From NCBI GenBank assembly GCA_030867875.1, contig JAOWCC010001589.1, positions 76,717,537 to 76,781,536 on the forward strand: DNA of 64,000 nt, written 5' to 3'. The translations under genes and the position numbers were made by a program. Positions 11,589-22,273 of this stretch are shown in pieces. The DNA is from Actinernus sp. WN-2022 (taxonomy: Eukaryota; Cnidaria; Anthozoa; Actiniaria; Actinernidae). Under the pieces are notes generated by a model, which was not told the DNA's origin, searched no databases, and worked only from the letters and a program-made list of their open reading frames with translations. The first letter of the stretch is position 1. Each line of letters starts with the position of its first letter.

Positions 11589-11936
11589 TACCTGGTTAGC
11601 TCAGTTAGTAGAGCACGGTCTAGAGTGTGGGCGGTTGGGGGTTAGAATCCCAGCCGGATCCTTGGGCAGGGACGTTAATAAGCCGTTGGCCTTGTCTCCT
11701 TCTACTTCTAATCAGTATTTGAAGGGGACGTGAAAGAACCTGTTGTACTACTCGAAAAGGAGCAGGGGATTGTCACCCGGTACAGCAGCCAGCTGGCCAT
11801 TGCATTAACCACACTCAACATTGTAAACTGCGTGGCAGCTATTAGCGCAGTAAGCAGTCCGAAGAAAATTCACTGACGGGATATGTCAGTAATATGTAAA
11901 GCGCCATGATTATTATTATTATTATTAATAACAACT
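11589..11936 (+). mobile_element. tRNA-derived SINE (family 3) with an L2/CR1-like tail
   Basis: The tRNA-like head has an A box TGGTTAGCTCAGTTAG and a B-box-like GGGGTTAGAATCCC. A body of about 230 bp follows, and then a 3' end GTAAAGCGCCATGATTATT with an ATT microsatellite tail. The tail closely resembles the 3' end of the LINE at 58.5-59.3 kb (GTAAAGCGCTCTGGG..ATT repeats). That is the expected relationship when a SINE borrows its partner LINE's 3' end. Confidence 0.8.
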
Positions 11937-12053
11937 CTGTTCAAAGCTCTGCGACATGTGACGCTCCGCTTGAGTGATCCAGCTAACATTCGGCATCGCG
12001 CGAAATTCAACTTGGAAACTTGACCGTCTAAAAATACACTAATTACTTACTTA

Positions 12054-12468
12054 CATTAATTACTCGGGGGGAGGGCCGGTAAATTTAGGGGGAGGGCTAA
12101 GATTTTTTGGGCTTCGATTTTTGGGCGCCTGTTTTAACAATAAAACTTTTACAATATTTTTAGGCTACTTCAATCGACCATTCAACTCCACCTTGAAAAT
12201 GTCCCTCAACCAGCAATCAGCGCGTGCTGGATGCTGCTAATGGGCAACGTTCGAGACCTCAAACATTCTGCTTGATAACGAGGTTTTCAGGAGTAAAACG
12301 AAAGAATTTTTTTCCTCTTTTGTTAAAAAAAAAAGACGTCATTTTTTTATGTTTTGGGGAGGGCCAAGATTTTTTGGGCTGATGTTTTGGGGAGAGCCAA
12401 CATTTTTGGGTCCTTGTTTTAGATACTTTACCGGCCCTCCCCCCCCCCCCCCCCCCCAGTAATTAATG
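12054..12468. mobile_element. MITE-like element with C/G-rich terminal inverted repeats
   Basis: The left end (12054-12083, CATTAATTACTCGGGGGGAG then GGCCGGTAAA) is the inverse of the right end (12428-12468). A C-run there has expanded to about 20. Internal motifs GGGCTAAGATTTTTTGGGCT and GGGCCAAGATTTTTTGGGCT are direct repeats. It carries no ORF and lies about 410 bp downstream of the Mab-21 gene stop codon. Confidence 0.75.
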
Positions 12469-12880
12469 ACCGCTCCCTGAAGAGCTTGTAAACGTTTCTA
12501 AAACGCTATTGACAGGCGTAACTAGGCAACTAGCTTCCTGCTGTTTACTTTTTCTTGGCTTATTTGAATTTTGCCTTCAGTAATTTAGTATTCTAACAGG
12601 TGAAGACTGATTACTTGTTCCTTGCTTGACTGTTCTAAATTTAAAATCTCACATTGGGAGGGTCTTTTCCCTTTTATAGCGCAGGTCCATGTTTGAAACT
12701 TGTTATCTTACATCATTGGAAATAGCTGTATACAGTATACAATAATCGTTAAATCGTATACATTTCAATCAGCTTACTTAGCTCTCTTCAGTTTCTAACG
12801 ACTTCTTCCATCTGGACTGGAGCACTGATGAAGGAAGTGTCGATGAAGAAGAAAAGATGATAGTTAGACGATTCTGGAGT
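12469..12880 (-). other. Sequence downstream of the Mab-21 gene stop codon
   Basis: This should hold the 3' UTR of the minus-strand Mab-21 gene. I did not find a clear polyadenylation signal and see nothing else. Confidence 0.4.
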
Positions 12881-13509
12881 TCAGTAAACTTCAAAGTTGA
12901 TGTCATCATAAGGACACGGGCAGCAAGTACGGTTTGCAACATCTTTATAGCTACACGGGATTAAACAGCATGGATCTGACAAGATAGGTCCGGCAGTATG
13001 TACCGGGATATACTGCTTCTTCCCACCGCAGTAGAAACAGTAAAAACGCAGACAGCGAGTCACTTCCAGCCAGTTATCAGCCACGTACTTATGAGGTTCC
13101 TTCTGAATCTTCTCGACCATTCTGGCCAAGGCGCTCAAGCGTGGTTGAGTAAACTCCTCCAACAGGTTCATTCCATCTATCCAATAGTGAATGCAACTCC
13201 CGGTGGTCAGCGCCTGCCGCAGATTTTCCAACAGCTCTAGGAAGATGTCGCCAGGGCCTATCCTCAGCCAGTCATCTGATGGGCGTTGTTCTACTGCTCG
13301 CAACAGGATCGTCTTTAGTGTGTAACTCTTGAGATTTTTGACGGATTCGATCTTGCTATCCAGATGGGCTTTTTTAACTGCTTTCAGAGCCATGAAAGCT
13401 TTTTTGGCGACCTCGGGGATGCAGTTAGCCAGTTCTATTTCCGGTTGGGAAAACGAATAACGCCATTCGAGATGAGGCGCCTGATCGTATGTGGTGAGGG
13501 TTGGTTGAG
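12881..13509 (-). CDS. Mab-21 domain protein, C-terminal exon
   Basis: This exon encodes the C-terminal half of a Mab-21 fold (cGAS-like nucleotidyltransferase family). On the minus strand it opens after the acceptor TTTCGGTTTCCTGCACAG. The translation reaches the family signature WRYSFSQPEIELAN, followed by KKAFMALKAVKKAHL. Next come KSYTLKTILLRAVEQ and the helical C-terminal motif LLENLRQALTTGSCIHYWI, where Mab-21 proteins have the run before the NLFE-like turn (here MNLLEEF). A Cys-rich tail ends at the stop codon 12881-12883. Two bases (CT) at its 5' edge complete a codon started by the single base at the end of exon 25240-26082, giving Thr, so the two exons join in frame. The linker between QWPRKA and WRYSF is shorter than in many Mab-21 proteins, so a small middle exon may exist in the intron. 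Confidence 0.85.
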
Positions 13510-13544
13510 CTGTGCAGGAAACCGAACAAAATCAGTATATATTG

Positions 13545-15200
13545 ATCTCTACTGCTGCTGCTATACTACTAGTATAACTACTACTACTCCTACTACAACT
13601 GTTACTCTATACTACGACAACTACTACTGTTACTCTATGCTAGGACAACTACTACTGTTACTCTATACTACGACAACTACTACTGTTACTCGATACTATG
13701 ACCACTACTACTGTTACTCGATACTATGACAACTACTACTTGTTACTCTATACTACGACAACTACTACTGTTACTCTATACTACTACTACTGTTACTCTA
13801 TACTACGACAACTACTACTGTTACTCTATACTACGACAACTACTACATAAAACTGTTACTCTATATATACTACGACAACAACTACTGATACTCTATACTA
13901 CGACAACTACTACTGTTACTCTATACTATGACAACTAGTACTGTTACTCTATACTACTTCAACTACTATATACTGTTACTCTATACTATGCCAACTACTA
14001 CTGTTACTCTATACTACGACAACTACTACTGTTACTCAATGCTACGACAACTACTACTGTTACTCTATACTACGACAACTACTACTTGTTACTCTATACT
14101 ACGACAACTACTACTGTTACTCTATACTACTACTACTGTTACTCTATACTACGACAACTACTACTGTTACTCTATACTACGACAACTACTACATAAAACT
14201 GTTACTCTATATATACTACGACAACAACTACTGATACTCAAAACTATGACAACTAGTACTGTTACTCTATACTACATCAACTACTATATACTGTTACTCT
14301 ATACTATGCCAACTACTACTGTTACTCTATACTACGACAACTACTACTGTTACTCAATGCTACGACAACTACTACTGTTACTCTATACTACGACAACTAC
14401 TACTTGTTACTCTATACTACGACAACTACTACTGTTACTCTATACTACTACTACTGTTACTCTATACTACGACAACTACTACTGTTACTCTATACTACGA
14501 CAACTACTACATAAAACTGTTACTCTATATATACTACGACAACAACTACTGATACTCTATACTACGACAACTACTACTGTTACTCTATACTACGACCACT
14601 ACTACTGTTACTCGATACTATGACAACTACTACTGTTACTCTATGCTACGACAACTACTACTGTTACTCTATACTACGACAACTACTACTGTTACTCTAT
14701 ACTACTACTACTGTTACTCTATACTACGACAACTACTACTGTTACTCTATACTACGACAAATACTACATAAAACTGTTACTCTATATATACTACGACAAC
14801 AACTACTGATACTCTATACTACGACAACTACTACTGTTACTCTATACTACGACCACTACTACTGTTACTCGATACTATGACAACTACTACTGTTACTCTA
14901 TGCTACGACAACTACTACTGTTACTCTATACTATGACAACTAGTGCTGTTACTCTATACTACTTCAACTACTACTGTTACTCTATACTATGCCAACTACT
15001 ACTGTACATGTTACTCTATACTACGACAACTACTACTGTTACTCTATGCTACGACAACTACTACTGTTACTCTATACTACGACAGCTACTACTGTTACTC
15101 TATACTACGACAACTACTACTGTTATTCTATACTACGACAACTACTACTGATACTCTATACTACGACAACTACTACTTGTTATTCTATACTACAACTACT
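13545..15200 (+). repeat. 28-bp satellite with a higher-order pattern, about 1.65 kb
   Basis: The consensus period is 28 bp (GTTACTCTATACTACGACAA then CTACTACT). Since 28 is not a multiple of 3, the three frames rotate every unit and the long open frames across it are artefacts. A variant block containing CATAAAACTGTTACTCTATA recurs at about 13848, 14190, 14510 and 14768. This shows higher-order units of roughly 257-342 bp produced by block duplication. Confidence 0.9.
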
Positions 15201-15445
15201 GCGATTTTTTATACCTAGCTTTTGTAGTAATGTTGGGTAAGTGTTTCCCCATGCAAGTAAACCATATGTAAGAAAGGGATATATGTATAATAAACTTTGA
15301 TCAAGACACTCAAATTTATATAGTATCTTATCTTGGAGAGGATTCCTATACCGGCCCATAGTAACATTTTTTTAAATTTCCCGAATTTGATGTTTCCAGA
15401 GGATAGATTAGAATCAATTAACACACCTAAGTATTTAACACTCAG
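15200..15445 (-). pseudogene. LINE reverse transcriptase fragment, downstream part (minus strand)
   Basis: The minus-strand translation reads LSVKYLGVLIDSNLS, then GIGILSKIRYYINLSVL, and after a frameshift LLAWGNTYPTLLQK. This is the conserved region after the RT palm in jockey/CR1-like LINEs (KYLGV.ID..L..GILSKIR). Frameshifts make it inactive. It directly abuts an upstream RT segment that reads on the opposite strand. Confidence 0.75.
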
Positions 15446-15447
15446 TT

Positions 15448-15780
15448 TTTGACATTCTTCTTAAAAAACTTGAATGCTATGGAATTAGAAGACTTCCAAA
15501 TGCTTGGTTCTCATCAGTCATATTTATCAAATAGAAAACAATTTGTATCAATTGGTAATACTAGTTCAGTATACAAAACAATTAGTTGTGGAGTTCCACA
15601 TGGATCAGTTCTTGATCCAATACTATTTCTTATATATATATCAACGACTTTATAACTTGTTCTAAACCTGGTGTTGTTCAAAAAAACATTTTCAAATAAA
15701 GATCTTAATTCTCTAAACATTACAGCCAATGGCACTCTTAATGAAGTCAGCGAGTATCTACAATTTCTGAAGCTTTTGAG
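15448..15780 (+). pseudogene. LINE reverse transcriptase fragment, upstream part (plus strand)
   Basis: The plus-strand frames give FDILLKKLECYGIRRLPNAW, then YLSNRKQFVSIGNTSS and ISCGVPHGSVLDPILFLIYI, the RT fingers/palm region before the catalytic YADD. A later frame gives TFSNKDLNSLN and LNEVSEYLQFLK, which normally follows YADD. The catalytic block itself seems to be lost and several frameshifts are present. It belongs to the same type of element as the minus-strand piece at 15200-15445. Confidence 0.75.
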
Positions 15781-15857
15781 TAGAATGACCCATACAGATC
15801 ATCAATAGAGCTGTCAACAGGAAGTTGGTCGATCCAGTTCTCAATAAAGGCTGCTCA

Positions 15858-16066
15858 AGCATGTTAAGGCCTGGTTTAGGGCATCCTAGGAGACCCAGGG
15901 GCAGTTAGTGAACGACGGGAAGAAAATGGACGGAGGGGCAAGGGAGAGGGGAGAAGGAAAAGGGGAAGGGGAAAGAAGAGCCCTTGGGGACACTTACTGT
16001 AAAGACCAGTTCCACAGCGAATTTTCAGACTCGCTCTGATGGCCGCAATTTGGAATGTGTGTCGAC
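15858..16066 (+). repeat. Dispersed repeat fragment with purine-rich core
   Basis: It starts with GCATGTTAAGGCCTGGTTTA. The part GACCCAGGGGCAGTTAGTGA through GGGGACACTTACTGTAAAG is an inverted copy of 18594-18715. It is non-coding. Confidence 0.6.
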
Positions 16067-16149
16067 ATTCCAAAGCCAATCAGCGATATCGCACTAAACA
16101 ATGCGTTTGGCATCCTGTCGAGTCCTGTTATGTGGCATGAAACATTATT

Positions 16150-16911
16150 TATCAGTCAATTCCAAACTCGTGCATGCCTCCCCCCCCCCCCCCCCCCCCG
16201 GGCCACCCCCGGGCATTTGAACATTTTGAAAAAAAAATCGATCAAATGCCCCACTACCAAGGCAGAAAAACTGTTCAAATGCCCCACCCCCCCACCCCCC
16301 CCCCCCCCCCCCCCCAGTTTCATCCAGGCTGTTCAAATGCCCCACTATCAGGGACCGGATCGGAAAATGTTCCAAACATTTTCGATAAAGACAAGGCAAA
16401 GACTATTGACAAATAAATGAAATCATTGTTTTATTGACAATCTCTGACTCGAGCAATTCACAAGAAACACCGATGGTGAAAACCACCTTCAACCGGTCAG
16501 GGATGAGAACAATCATGTCTACCGACTCGAACGTTCTTGGTTTCCGTTATATACTTTATAATAAACGTAATGGTTTGAAATTGAATATGTTAGCTTATGT
16601 TGTTGGTATATAAAGTATGTAAAAGCGTTCGCTAAGGTTCACTAGCTTTTTCAAGCCAGGCCTCTACAAATGCGCAATCCTTATCCTGGAAGTCACGTAC
16701 GTTCGCCATTTCGACGCGAGCGATGCGAATTTGTAGAAAGACAGAATGAATGCCCCACCCCCTACTCCCACTGTTTGTCAAATGCCCGCCCCTGAGGGCC
16801 TAGATACTCGTCAAATTCCCCACCCTCGGGAGCAAGCCTCTGATGAAATGCCCGGCGTGGGTGGCGGGAGGGGGGGAGGGGGGATGCACAGGTTTGGAAT
16901 TGACTGATACA
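16150..16911. mobile_element. MITE-like element with 50-65 bp TIRs containing C/G runs
   Basis: The left end (from 16150, TATCAGTCAATTCCAAACTC, C-run, then CCCGGGCATTTGAA) is the inverse of the right end (16848-16911). Inside, the motif TCAAATGCCCCAC recurs on both sides in several variants. C-runs of about 20 lie at 16180-16200 and 16290-16315. No transposase is present. Confidence 0.75.
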
Positions 16912-17169
16912 TTACGAAGATATTTTTTAGTGCTTTGGAGACAAGTTTGCAAGCGGTTCCCAATTTTAACGAGCTTAAACCTAAGCAAAGAATTATGATC
17001 GAGAACATCGTTGAAATAAGATATGTTTTTAATTTGGCGAGCTATGATTTGAAGACAACATTTCAGCATATCAAAATCATTGCACACAGAAGAGGACATT
17101 TGGTATTGGTCACCGCTTTGAAGTAAATGCGATTTTATTTGAGAGATAACAACTTCAGTCGCATTACTT
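16912..17169. other. Intronic sequence, nothing recognised
   Basis: No coding or repeat structure was seen. Confidence 0.4.
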
Positions 17170-17510
17170 AACAAATAAAGAAGCCTTAGCCATGTTTTAT
17201 ACTATCATAAAACACGATGGGCATTTGAGAACATCATTGAGAGAAATGTTAAAGCAGAAGCCGAAGGCGCGTGCTTTCAACATTTGTTGAGTGTTCTCAA
17301 ATGACCAGAGTGTTTTATGATAGTATAAAACATGGATTTAAGGCTTCTTTATCTGTTTTATAATATAGATTTACGCGCGCGATGAAAGGAAACCGCCAGT
17401 TGAAAACAATAAAACACTGCAAACCATGTTATATACTCTGATAAAACATGGCTTTTTAGCCAATCAGAGCGCGCGTACTATCGTATCTATATTATAATTA
17501 TAAAAGTTTA
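17170..17510. mobile_element. Two overlapping foldback elements
   Basis: First palindrome: AATAAAGAAGCCTTAGCCAT at 17174 and onward through TATACTATCATAAAACAC pairs with 17278-17362. A nested pair, GCATTTGAGAACA and TGTTCTCAAATG, lies within it. Second palindrome: TTTTATAATATAGAT at about 17353 pairs with ATCTATATTATAATTATAAAA at about 17487-17508, each flanked by CGCGCG. Both are non-coding. Confidence 0.7.
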
Positions 17511-18317
17511 TAATATGGCTTACCTGTTGATAGAAGAACTATACGAAGCAGAATTCTCTGCTTTCGTTTTGACCGCTCCAAAATCTCTCCTACTGCAGCT
17601 CCCGCCATTACAAAGGTCACACAAGAAACAAATAGCACGAAATGGAACTTTAACAGCGATTTGTACCACACTAAACTCGAGAAACCTCGATGATCGATAC
17701 ATCAAAACACGGCGCCCAAAACACTGGAAATTTGTTCTCCTATCAGAAGTCAGTTCAGACATGCGTATTCAAGCTTAATCCAGTTTTCTTCATTCATCGT
17801 AATTTCGTCGAGCATGCGCAGTAAGAAATAAGAGAAGGGTCTGGGGTCGAGTGCTTGTTCGTCCATAAACGAGTAACGCCTTGTAAAAGGCTTTTGTACG
17901 CAATGACTTTGATATGACCAGTAGATCTTACGAGGGAAACATTCCCGGCTTCAACAGAAGCAACCGGAGCTTCTGTATGGTGAATCTGACCAGATGAGTG
18001 TTGAATCTCTTTGGAGGTATACTATTTTGCCCGATGGCAATGTTAGCGCGGAACCCGGCGCTGTTTGTAACGGCTAGATTTTGACTTTTGTGGTCCGACT
18101 GATTTCGTATATTACTTCTTTGACTTTGAATCGGAGACGTCTTGATTCCCACTATTACAAAGCCTTGTCGATGGATTGAGTTCGATTGAAATTCTGTTCG
18201 ATATCGTTAGACTGACTACGCCGGGAGGTATTGCAGACACAGAAAGGTATTCTATTCCATCTTTCTCACTCAGCTTTTTATTTGTAAAACCTTTTCAAAA
18301 ATTGAAATCAAATCAGC
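17511..18317. other. Intronic sequence, nothing recognised
   Basis: Short open frames exist but show no family signature. One of them carries MAYLLIEELYEAEFSAFVL at 17515. Confidence 0.4.
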
Positions 18318-18505
18318 CGTTAGCCTCCTCCGCAGGCATCTCTAATGTTTGAAGAAATCAGATTATGGGCTCCCTGTGGCAGGTGAAGAAAAGAGAGGGA
18401 GATTGGAGTCCTCCTCTTCCCTCCCGGAGTCACAGGTAACCCAATTCACGATTTTTTTAAATCTGATTTCTTCGAAAATTAGAGATGCATGCGGAGGAGG
18501 CTAAT
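18318..18505. mobile_element. MITE-like element, about 188 bp, with about 46-bp TIRs
   Basis: The left end TTAGCCTCCTCCGCAGGCAT, continuing to GAAGAAATCAGATT, is inverted at the right end (AATCTGATTTCTTCG through GCGGAGGAGGCTAA) with only a few mismatches. The interior is a purine-rich spacer of about 90 bp. Confidence 0.85.
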
Positions 18506-18593
18506 CAGCCGTGATATTCGAAGTGTTATTAAGCTTCGTTGACGTTTGAATGTCACGTAGTTGTTCATGCGTGTATTAATCCAATTAAGATTC

Positions 18594-18720
18594 TTAGAAC
18601 TGGTCTTTACAGTAAGTGTCCCCAGGGGCTCTTCTATCCCCTTGCCTTCTTCCCTCCCCCTCCCCCTCCGTCCGTCAGTTTCTGCCCGTCGTTCACTAAC
18701 TGCCCCTGGGTCTCCGAGGA
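18594..18720 (-). repeat. Inverted copy of the 15.9 kb repeat core
   Basis: It shares GGTCTTTACAGTAAGTGTCC, AGGGGCTCTT and the GTTCACTAACTGCCCCTGGG block with 15880-16014 on the other strand. Confidence 0.6.
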
Positions 18721-18721
18721 T

Positions 18722-19650
18722 GGGTTCAGGGTCAAATTTCGGGTAAAAACTGTTTTCCTTATTTGAGCACAGCCGAGTGAAGTGCGCCAAGTTTCTCACG
18801 ATAAGAGATATTGTCATTCTTGACTCCCTTAAGTGGTTTGTGTGTAGTAAAACGTGTCATATGCTCTGTCACGTGACTTAGACAACGAAATCAGTAAATA
18901 AAATAACGTGGCTCCGAGTTTAACAGAAACAGTGAGGATAATGAGTGGATATGGTTTAGGTTAAAGGCTTTAACCTACTTTAGCTTAGAAAATATGACTA
19001 CAATGTTTCGTTAACGAGTTATTAAGGCGAAAATATGCAAAATAGATTACGTGACTTTTTTGTACCCTTAATATTTCCTTATCTTTACACGATACTCGTG
19101 TTTTCTAAGCGTGACTAAAACATTACTGGAAGAGGAATATTGTCGCAACCGCATTTCACTTAAATGATTTTCTCTACTTCAGTATGAAGTATTCGATCAC
19201 GTGATACGGCAATGATACACTTCAGAAATTTGAGGAAGTGGATATCAGTATTATGGTGTGATCCCGGGGGTACTCCCTATATTGGCTATACGGGGAGGCT
19301 CCGCCCGAAAGGGGTGCCTTTTCAGGCTGAAGGTATATAAAAGGGTAGGGATTTCACGAGTTGAAGTATAGAAAAGGGTAAGAAAAAGTGTCATTTTGGT
19401 ATTTAAAAGGGTATTTCAAAATATCTCGAACAGACGCACCTAACGGCTGATTCATCCAAGTATTTTAAGGGGTTACTCAAGTGAAAAGTTTAGTAAAAGG
19501 TATATGAAGGGGTTACCTTTTCTGTCAAAAATGGTATATAAAAGGGTAAGGGGGTGTGATTAGATTTTGTTTAAACGGTTGTTCCTGTTATATAGGAACA
19601 TTTATTTATGGTAAATCTATTTTCCGTTAATGAAACAGGCCTTAACCTGA
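18722..19650 (+). mobile_element. Dispersed non-autonomous element, copy A (carrying an insertion)
   Basis: It is collinear with 24589-25170 over most of its length. Matched blocks include AAATTTCGGGTAAAAACTG, CCAAGTTTCTCACGATAA, GACTACAATGTTTCGTTAA and GTAAATCTATTTTCC. Compared with copy B it contains an extra segment at 19263-19553. The family's ends carry GTTAAGGCCTG and its inverse CAGGCCTTAAC. Confidence 0.7.
19263..19553. mobile_element. Insertion inside copy A with repeated TATA-like motifs
   Basis: It is flanked by the direct repeat GTGTGAT (19256-19262 and 19554-19560), as expected for a target-site duplication. Inside, GGTATATAAAAGGGTA or close variants occur about five times. The termini are C/G-rich (CCCGGGGGTACTCCC and AAGGGTAAGGGGG). 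No ORF is present. Confidence 0.6.
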
Positions 19651-20524
19651 GTGATGCATTAAAATTTGAAAAGTCTGTAACTCTAGTTTGTGAATCTAGT
19701 AGTAACACCGCTTCTACTAGTAGTACTGCTGATTACGAAATCCCTTCTTTTCTCGATCAAATTACATTGGATGGCGTGATTGCAGGTTATTAATTACCTA
19801 ACTAAAGCTGTTCAAGGTTTATTCCCATCACTTATCCAAGAGCTTATTAAACCTTCCAACCTGGACTGAAGCTCCGATCTTTCTTCTAAAATGCACCTGT
19901 TAACTGTACCACCCTTCTTCATAGTAGTACCGAAATCATGAAACGCTTTCCCAATTAAAATAAGGACTTCTAACTCAGCTGACTAAGTGCAGCATGCATG
20001 ATATTACTGGACGGATTCAAAGTAACACGCGCGTTAGTAATGTTTTACGGGCTTCGCCGACGGGCTTCGCGCTAATACAGAAATAGCAGAAATATCAGGG
20101 GCGACTAACAGTCTACGTTCTATACGTTAGCGAGTATGAGGTGGTCACTTAGGCCGATTACATGTAAAGGTAAAAGGTATTAAATAAATTCATATAGTGC
20201 AAATTCTATGTGGATATATTCAAATGCGCTTCACAAGGTTTGTGATACGGATTGCTATTGTGGCATAATGTGCTGCCGTGCAGTTTACAATCATGAGTTA
20301 ATACCTCAGAATACCAAATTACCTGTATTATATTTCAAAAGTATGCCTTTGATTGATGGCTTAGGGACCACGTGACACCCCCTATCTCGAATTACTTTGA
20401 CGACATCCATAGTTGGCCAGTGTTGACGTCTTGACGGCGAAAACCAATCTTTAGTAGTAAAAGAACATGAAATTAGGATTAAAGCTGAACTGGCAAAAAC
20501 AAGTTTCGTTATGAAGCATCACAC
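19651..20524. other. Intronic sequence, nothing recognised
   Basis: No coding sequence or clear repeat was identified. Confidence 0.4.
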
Positions 20525-20683
20525 ATAGTATTGCTGGTTTGCACGTGACGTCATAGCGGCCATGTTGGTGTACCTTTAACAATAGATTCTTCGTTAGCTT
20601 CTTTTGTTAGGTACACCAACATGGCCGCCATGCCTTTGTCATTTGAATCTCTGGGGATTGAGTGAAAACCAGCAATAGTACTC
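20525..20683. mobile_element. Foldback MITE-like element
   Basis: AGTATTGCTGGTTT, then GCGGCCATGTTGGTGTACCT on the left, is mirrored by AGGTACACCAACATGGCCGC, then AAAACCAGCAATAGTACT on the right. The two arms differ in spacing. It has no ORF. Confidence 0.75.
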
Positions 20684-21127
20684 TGGACAGAACAATTGAT
20701 GCATGACATTTTACGATTTTACACAAAAACTACAAACCTATTTTTCGGCATTTATTTTTTATTAAAAACCTTATTAAATTCCATACATGGACTTTTATTA
20801 TTGTCGAAAACAATGTTACGGTTTTTGTTTTACAGCCTTTCTAAATATGGAAACTGGAATGACGTAAAACCTCAATTCGAATTGACGTTCGTTGCGAAAC
20901 AGGGAAATCATGTCACTTTTTTAGCTATGCATGGTTTGATTCTGGGAAATAAACCTCAGTAAGTAAAAGTTAAGCTACTCATAGTTCAGTTCTGTGGCCA
21001 AAGGAAAACTTGTGATTCCTCATTTTCACGCCATCTGAGGACTCTTTTCGCCATGCGATCCTTGGCCCAGCGACACAGAAGATGGCGGCGGGTGGCTCGT
21101 GCCTCGCCGTACCAACCATGGAAGGCA
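20684..21127. other. Intronic sequence, nothing recognised
   Basis: No supported gene. It lies immediately 3' of the transposase relic on the minus strand. Confidence 0.4.
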
Positions 21128-22273
21128 TTAGTCAGTGTTAAACCTCAGCCTTCCAAGAGCATCAGATACGGCTTGCTGTGCTTCTTTAAAGTTCCTTGGC
21201 CCACATTCGTCAAATGACTGATTGGGAGCTCTCCAGGACTTCACATTCGCCTGTATTATAGCTTGGAATAGCTCTGTCGGGTTAGCCTCGTGGCCCTTTG
21301 GAGGTAGCATGACCTGACTACCTGCACTTCAGCCTGGCGAAAGCGCTCGTGGATTTCCGGGCTGTTGCTTGGATGGGTTCATACATCTCCCAGCTAGCTC
21401 TACCAAGACGATCCCAAATAAAATAGCTATGGGGTGGAATAGTCACTGGCAGTGGAGGACCTCCAAGATTTGTTGCATGCATGCACTGGCGATTCGATGT
21501 TATCGAGCACAAAATGTTTGACCTCACTGTCATTGGCGTTGTTCTCAGAAAGCCATACTTTGCAGTATCCACGAGGGCCAATTGCAGAGTGAAGTGTGAA
21601 CTTCTGAGGTCGGTATGGTGTTCTGCCATACAGTTGTTCTACCTTTCTATAGCGACCCTTTCTGGGAAGGACGCCAATCAAGATTGGACATTCATCGGCG
21701 AAATAGAATTCACCAGGAGTACATTTTCTCTCCTCGATCGCGCGGTTCAAGCCTTCTAGATACCCCATCTGCATATCGAGAATTCTCTCGAGGTTGGCTT
21801 CACTACAAGACTTATTGGGGACTTTAAAAGTGAACTTATCTTCTGTTCTATGGTATAACTGGCGACGAACAGTTCGGCTACTAATGTCAATCCCGGTTCT
21901 ATTTAGTAGACGACAAGCGATTGTTTCTGTGTTTGCGTAAGGGCCGGTCTCGTTCAGCCAGCGCTCGAGTGTTTTCTCCTCGGGTGAGCATTTCTTTACC
22001 TTTCTTTGACTCCCACCAGATTGTTTTAGTGGAGTAACATCTCCTGTACTTCTTTTCACATCTCTCCACCGATTGGCGGCATTTCTATCTAAAACTCCGG
22101 CGTCCCCCAGTGCAGTTTGCACTTCAACTCCAGACTCGATTCTCTTTAACACGGCCCGTCTCAATCTCGGAGAGAATGGTTTGCCTCTACTTTCTTGGAC
22201 ACGATTGTTTTTCTTTTTCCGTCCTTTTCTCTTAAAAGGAGGGATTATTTAAATCCCCCTTTTTGAAAGGCAT
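21128..22273 (-). pseudogene. DDE_3-like (IS630/Tc1-mariner superfamily) transposase, frameshifted
   Basis: This reads as one former gene on the minus strand. A likely start lies at 22273 (MPFKKGDLNNPSF), followed by a frameshift to a basic stretch KRKGRKKKNN. Next comes a helix-turn-helix region within 21427-22164 (LRRAVLKRIESGVEVQTAL, then TVRRQLYHR). The DDE core is visible as FYFADECPILIG (first Asp), IWDRLGRAS (second Asp, another frame) and MLPPKGHEANPTELFQAII (third residue, Glu). The last block is in the 21128-21310 frame. At least three frameshifts break it. No terminal inverted repeats were found. It lies in the Mab-21 gene intron in the same orientation as the gene. The IWDRLG and PPKGHE.NP.EL signatures suggest a lineage different from classical Tc1. 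Confidence 0.75.

Noticed and set aside
13364..15240. Long Tyr/Thr/Leu-rich ORFs of up to 231 codons
   Set aside because: These are translations of the 28-bp satellite rotating through three frames and lie in an intron of the opposite strand.
16055..16420. Poly-Pro ORFs and the minus-strand poly-Gly ORF
   Set aside because: Created by C-runs inside a MITE.
17515..17778. 87-codon ORF beginning MAYLLIEELYEAEFSAF
   Set aside because: No family signature and it is flanked by palindromic elements. The opposite frame is equally open.
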